The translations under genes were made by a program, and so were the position numbers. Below, piece after piece: positions 9,301 to 12,789 of a stretch of 12,789 bases of DNA. The stretch lies in assembly GCA_001953115.1 (NCBI GenBank), contig LSSL01003164.1, positions 1 to 12,789 of the forward strand. Direction: 5' to 3'. Each line of letters begins with the position of its first letter. Position 1 is the stretch's first letter. The notes under the pieces were generated by a model. It saw only the letters and a program-made list of their open reading frames with translations. It was not told the DNA's origin and did no database searches. This stretch comes from Smittium mucronatum. Taxonomy: Eukaryota > Kickxellomycota > Harpellomycetes > Harpellales > Legeriomycetaceae.

Positions 9301-9951
9301 TTAACAGAAAGCTATTGGCACGCCATAAATCTCATGATAAGCTTTATCAAATATATAGTTTCAATTTAGCTTTAGGGTCAGTTTCAGCTAAATAACCGAT
9401 TTTAAATAATTTTAATTGGTTAAAAAATTCATGGTAAAGTACTATTACCGAATAAAAACGATATTTTAAAACTGTATCTAAGTAAATATGTGGACCTGCT
9501 TAATTATCCATTCTTTATGTGAGAAAAGTACTCCGATTTGCTAAATCTATACATATTTATTCGTTAATGTTAGCAACTCGACCAATAAATTATTAATTCT
9601 TCGAATGGAAATTTATTCAGCATAAACATTGGCCATGAAAATTGTACTAAATCGCCCATTGGAGAAGAAAGAGTTAATATATACATATTAATTTATCAAA
9701 AACTATTGGCTAAATTACGTGCCGTCAAATAGATACAAAATAATTTCCACTACTTGGGATGCTTAGTCATTTCAAAGCTATAATTGGGAGATTCTTTTTG
9801 AGAGCGGACACTTTCCAACTAAATTTTTACTACTTTCCCAATTTGGAAATATGATGCTAATATAAAAAATAGAGTTATTGGGTAATCAAAATAAGAATTT
9901 TAGAGGCTGATTTTCTACTGGTAAAGTATATAATTTATTAGAGCCAGTATG

Positions 9952-10016
9952 TTTTTCTATTTATATTGGTCTGGGTTAAATAGATCCAAATGTAGCCAAT
10001 GGTTTACATAGAAAAA
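9952..10016. repeat. Imperfect inverted repeat next to another foldback
   Basis: TTTTTCTAT...TTGG at 9952-9969 mirrors CCAATGGTTTACATAGAAAAA at 9996-10016, with a few mismatches and a small length difference. Its right arm touches the left arm of the 10015-10103 foldback, so the two form a tandem hairpin pair. Confidence 0.45.
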
Positions 10017-10103
10017 AAAGTCTGGTCTTGAAAAGAATCTCCAAATTATGAATAATCCTCGTAAATCACCATATCTGAGATTCATTGTTAGACCAGACTT
10101 TTT
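10015..10103. repeat. 14-bp perfect inverted repeat (foldback)
   Basis: AAAAAGTCTGGTCT at 10015-10028 and AGACCAGACTTTTT at 10090-10103 are exact inverse complements, 61 nt apart. The arms could be the ends of a tiny foldback element. No target duplication is evident. Confidence 0.65.
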
Positions 10104-10164
10104 ACTACTGTTTAATCTATTGGTAAATAGAATTTATAATAAATTAAAATCAACAAGTATTAAC

Positions 10165-10440
10165 AAACAATCTACCACTATAAGTATTTCTACATTTGCC
10201 AATAGAAGTTTTTTTTTCAATTCCTATTCTACATCAACCAACTACAGTAGGATCTGTCTTAACACTTTCCGGGCCCTAATTTGTGCTTTGCCCCTATTCG
10301 TGTACATTCACAATTACAATTGGTTCAAAAATATTATCAGCCCAATGGTATACAAATAACTCTAAGCTAATAATAACATTGAGTGAAAAGTGAAAGCCAT
10401 TTTTTGTACCATCGCTCCGGATAGGGTTAAGCCCACATCT
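10165..10440 (-). repeat. Dispersed repeat, copy 2 (inverted relative to copy 1)
   Basis: This is the counterpart of the repeat at 150-535, read on the minus strand. The 10371-10431 end also resembles the foldback arms of copy 1: AACATTGA, AAGTGAA, TTTTTTG.ACCAT and AGGGTTAA follow in order. A possible second end, TAGTTCAA, lies near 10472-10479. Identity is clearly above background but well below recent, so this is an old copy. Confidence 0.65.
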
Positions 10441-10784
10441 GGTAAAAAATTTCAAATTTTAATCTTATTGGTAGTTCAAAACTTTGAATAAATAAATCGA
10501 ATTTATCTGAGCTTATTTTCCAAAACATCAAAAATCTATTTGCTACAAACGAAACGAGTCAACCATTCAATTCTATTAATTTAAATTTAGATGAAATTGG
10601 AAATCCATTAGAACTTTGATGATGTTTTCTGTTATTAATACCAATAGAAAAGCTGGAAAAATGTGCGAGCTTTTTTTGGGCTCAATCCTAACGCAATAAT
10701 TCATCTTGATAGCTTCAAACCGAATTACTAAACAAAAACAAAAACGGTAGGTATGAATAATCGGTAGATAGAGTAAATATTATT
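10441..10784. other. AT-rich spacer between dispersed repeat and inverted arm
   Basis: I see nothing that looks like a gene or RNA here. The sequence is A/T-rich, with a short TTGATGATG stretch near 10616 that has no CUGA box close enough to make a box C/D RNA. Confidence 0.5.
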
Positions 10785-10938
10785 AAATTTAATTAAAGAT
10801 TAAACGTTTAAAATCTACTGATATTTTTGAGGATATCCTAATTTCATTGAAAGCATACCAAATTATAAAAATTTGTAACATTTGATTTTAAAAAGGGCTT
10901 AATTTCACCAGAAAGTTCAATCAAATCCTTACTAATTA
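10785..10938 (+). repeat. Large inverted repeat, left arm
   Basis: This 154-bp arm pairs with 11851-12020 read on the other strand, at roughly 85% identity by eye. It includes an identical stretch running from GAGGATATCC through ATTTCATTGAAAG, and the shared phrases AATTATAAAAATTTGT and GGGCTTAATTTCAC. It contains the palindrome TTAAACGTTTAA. The arms are separated by about 0.9 kb. Confidence 0.85.
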
Positions 10939-11547
10939 TTTTTTTTTTTATTTTTTTGTTTTTTATTCTATTATTACACTTGAATCACAATAAAAACTTT
11001 TAAAGCGATATTTTGTTTTTTAGTATAAACTCAAACAGTATAAGTTATAAGGAAAGAGCTGTGTGAGATAATGGAAGTGATAATGTTCACAGTGAATAAT
11101 AAATTGAATGCAATATACTTATAATATGTTATGTAAGCGATAATTTTTTTTAGACGGATGGCTAACACATTTTCTGATTAAGATTATTAAAAGATATGAT
11201 CAGAAAATTAAGTTGAAAATTGATTTCAATTCAGTTCAAAATAAATATTTTGAGAATATATGTCAAGTGAAGGGATTATTTTTGTGAAATAACTTGAAAA
11301 CATAAAGGGATTTTATCTTTTAGTGGAATATAAAGATTATATGAATACATGGGGGTATTGCATCATTATAAAACGCGAGTAAAATTCAATAAGAACTACA
11401 TTATTTGATTTTTTAACACAACAATTTGTAAAAAAAGTTATAAATAATTCAGAATTCTATTCAAAGTAAAAAAGAGATTGCGCATTTAAAAGCAATTTGA
11501 ATTTAAAGAAAATTTTAATTTATTACAAAATAAAAAAAATCTAAAGA

Positions 11548-11576
11548 GGGAGTAAGGGAGAAGGTAGGGTTGAGGG
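11548..11576 (+). other. Potential G-quadruplex
   Basis: Four GGG runs lie at 11548-11550, 11556-11558, 11567-11569 and 11574-11576, with loops of 5, 8 and 4 nt. The middle loop is one base longer than the usual seven-base limit but contains a further GG. The G-rich strand is the plus strand, directly before the heptamer array. Confidence 0.5.
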
Positions 11577-11653
11577 TGGAGGATGGAGGATGTAGGATGT
11601 AGGATGTAGGATGTAGGATGTAGGACGGAGGGATGGAGGGATGGAGGGACTCG
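11574..11653 (+). repeat. G-rich 7-bp/8-bp minisatellite (GGATGTA, GGGATGGA)
   Basis: Eight heptamers run without a gap: GGGTGGA, GGATGGA, five copies of GGATGTA (11588-11622), and GGACGGA. Two octamers GGGATGGA follow, then a partial GGGACTCG. The plus strand is almost free of C, in sharp contrast to the surrounding A/T-rich DNA. The identical central units with variant edges suggest expansion from the middle by slippage or unequal exchange. Confidence 0.93.
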
Positions 11654-11850
11654 TACTTAAAACTTATTAGTATATGTATTGTATCATTTTACAGATCAGT
11701 AACTTGGCTATTAGTTTGAATCGGTCAATAACTTTAACACATAGAGCAACCTTTAACTTTACATATTCACTGTTTTTTTATAAAAAAAAATCATAATACC
11801 CAATGAAAAAACGATTTATCAATTTTTTTTGCTTTTTAATTTGCTCCAGA

Positions 11851-12020
11851 ATTAGCATAAATTTGATGGAACTTTCATGTGAAATTAAGCCCTGTATAAC
11901 ATCAAATGGCACAAATTTTTATAATTTAGTATACTTTTCAACAAATTAGTATACTTTCAATGAAATTAGGATATCCTCATTAATATCAGTAATTTAAAAC
12001 ATTTAATCTTTAGTTAAATT
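11851..12020 (-). repeat. Large inverted repeat, right arm
   Basis: This 170-bp arm is the inverted partner of 10785-10938. Its extra length is explained mostly by a 20-bp internal tandem duplication that the left arm lacks. Its outer edge comes within about 5-30 bp of a fragment of the dispersed repeat. Confidence 0.85.
11925..11965 (-). repeat. 20-bp tandem duplication inside the right arm
   Basis: AGTATACTTT occurs at 11928 and again at 11948, with a period of 20 bp and similar flanks. The left arm has only one unit at the matching place, so the duplication arose after the arms diverged or was lost from the left arm. Confidence 0.75.
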
Positions 12021-12047
12021 CCGTTGGAAATGAAATAAGTCAACAAA

Positions 12048-12090
12048 AAAAATTAGGTTCATGATGCGGGCTTAAGACAGACCCCACTGC
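12048..12090 (+). repeat. Dispersed repeat, copy 3 (fragment)
   Basis: AATTAGG at 12051 and TTAAGACAGACCCCACTG at 12072 match, at near-equal spacing (21 versus 19 bases), AATTAGG and TTAAGACAGATCCTACTG of copy 2 on its minus strand (10281-10245). The fragment is unusually GC-rich for this region, and its similarity fades beyond about 12090. Confidence 0.55.
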
Positions 12091-12789
12091 AATTTATAGT
12101 TTATCTTAGTACCATATTTCAAAATGGTTAATAAATAAAACCGAATCAAAGTAAATTTGATTTAAATTGTGTTTTTAAAAATCAAAGGTTAATTTATGTG
12201 ATAAATTAAGTGAAAAAATCGGTAGAAGTTATATCGTAATTGTGCTTCTGAAATTATAAAGACCCTCTATTAAAAAAAAAATTCCTGAATATATTAATAA
12301 CCCTTCCAAAAAAAAATTTGGAAAAGCTATAAAGCAAATTAAGACTGATTTTCTGATTACATTTTCTAAAATAAATAACATTTGGTTTACTAAATATGTT
12401 CAACCAATAGCTTTATAAAATAAATAAAAGGTTAATTTTTCGGTGCTAAATAAATGAATAAAGTTATATTGAAAAATCTATGCGAATTTATTAATAGAGG
12501 ATATTATATAAAAATACCATCACATATTGCATAAAAATTATACAGTTTTCTGAAGAGAAATTTTACTTAAAATTCTAAATAATATATATTTTAGTCTGGG
12601 TTTTTTTAAAAAACCAAATTCGAAAGTCATAAATAGATTTTCAATAATTCGAAAATTAACCCAATACCGATTGATATCAAAAAACAATAATAATGACATT
12701 TTATTCTAAATTTCAATCAATTTTTAATATTGACCTGTTATAAAGCTTTATTGTTATATATAAATATTAAATTGCTTTTTTTTAATTTC
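12091..12789. other. AT-rich intergenic region, nothing recognised
   Basis: About 700 bp of A/T-rich DNA contain homopolymer runs and a small foldback GGGTTTTTTTAAAAAACC at 12598-12615. I find no plausible frame, RNA gene or clear repeat copy. Confidence 0.6.

Larger units (their letters stand above)
9301..10164. other. AT-rich intergenic region with two adjacent foldbacks, no gene seen
   Basis: No credible coding region is visible. The right end holds two abutting inverted repeats: 9952-9969/9996-10016 (imperfect) and 10015-10028/10090-10103 (14 bp perfect). The motif ATTGG, or CCAAT on the other strand, recurs many times in this stretch, possibly as remains of decayed repeats. A 103-codon open frame overlapping 10048-10359 is judged spurious. 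Confidence 0.5.
10939..11850. other. Interior of the large inverted repeat, non-coding
   Basis: About 0.9 kb of very AT-rich DNA lies between the two arms. It begins with long T-runs (10939-10972) and holds the G-rich minisatellite. No frame of useful length and no transposase-like sequence is visible, so if the arms are transposon ends the element is non-autonomous. Confidence 0.6.

Noticed and set aside
1514..9765. 12-bp inverted match ACTAAGCATCCC near 1514 and 9754-9765
   Set aside because: Flanks do not align, and a match of this length is expected by chance in a 12.8-kb window.
10048..10359. 103-codon plus-strand open frame
   Set aside because: It overlaps a dispersed repeat copy and a foldback, has low-complexity composition, and the matching frame is not kept in copy 1. 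Probably chance.

Overview
The window looks like nuclear DNA of an AT-rich fungus. The evidence is a canonical fungal-type cytosolic ribosomal protein gene (RPL7/uL30) split by GT-AG introns with ACTAAT/TACTAAT branch sites, a long Ser/Asn-rich coiled-coil protein gene with a short intron, and several kilobases of very AT-rich intergenic DNA with decayed repeats. I suspect an early-diverging (zygomycete-grade, for example Harpellales-like) fungus. That is an impression from composition and protein style, not something a motif proves.

Layout. Positions 1-1818: gene-free AT-rich DNA with a foldback element (150-306) that begins a dispersed repeat running to about 535. Positions 1819-7351 (+): one large gene, read here as two exons joined by an 82-nt intron (2864-2945), giving a 1,816-residue coiled-coil, Ser/Asn-rich protein of unknown function. 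Positions 7352-7650: short tail-to-tail spacer. Positions 9094-7651 (-): RPL7 in three exons of 8, 97 and 627 nt, giving 243 residues. The start codon lies in the 8-nt micro-exon. Intron 2 carries a probable box C/D snoRNA with a 13-nt guide to the conserved large-subunit rRNA segment CCCGAAAGAUGGU. Positions 9095-12789: no credible gene. This stretch holds a second, inverted copy of the dispersed repeat (about 10165-10440), a pair of roughly 85%-identical inverted arms (10785-10938 and 11851-12020) around about 0.9 kb, a G-rich heptamer minisatellite with a possible G-quadruplex (11548-11653), a third repeat fragment (about 12048-12090), and several hairpins.

How the parts relate. The two genes converge and show no shared pathway. 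RPL7 and its intronic snoRNA form a natural unit: one transcript gives a large-subunit ribosomal protein and an RNA predicted to guide 2'-O-methylation of the same subunit's rRNA. The big gene reads like a cytoskeletal or polarity scaffold by composition, but I could not assign it to a family. No wholly new system is evident. The best leads are the snoRNA, the orphan scaffold with its repeated FIFGL and CENC motifs, and the nested repeats on the right side.
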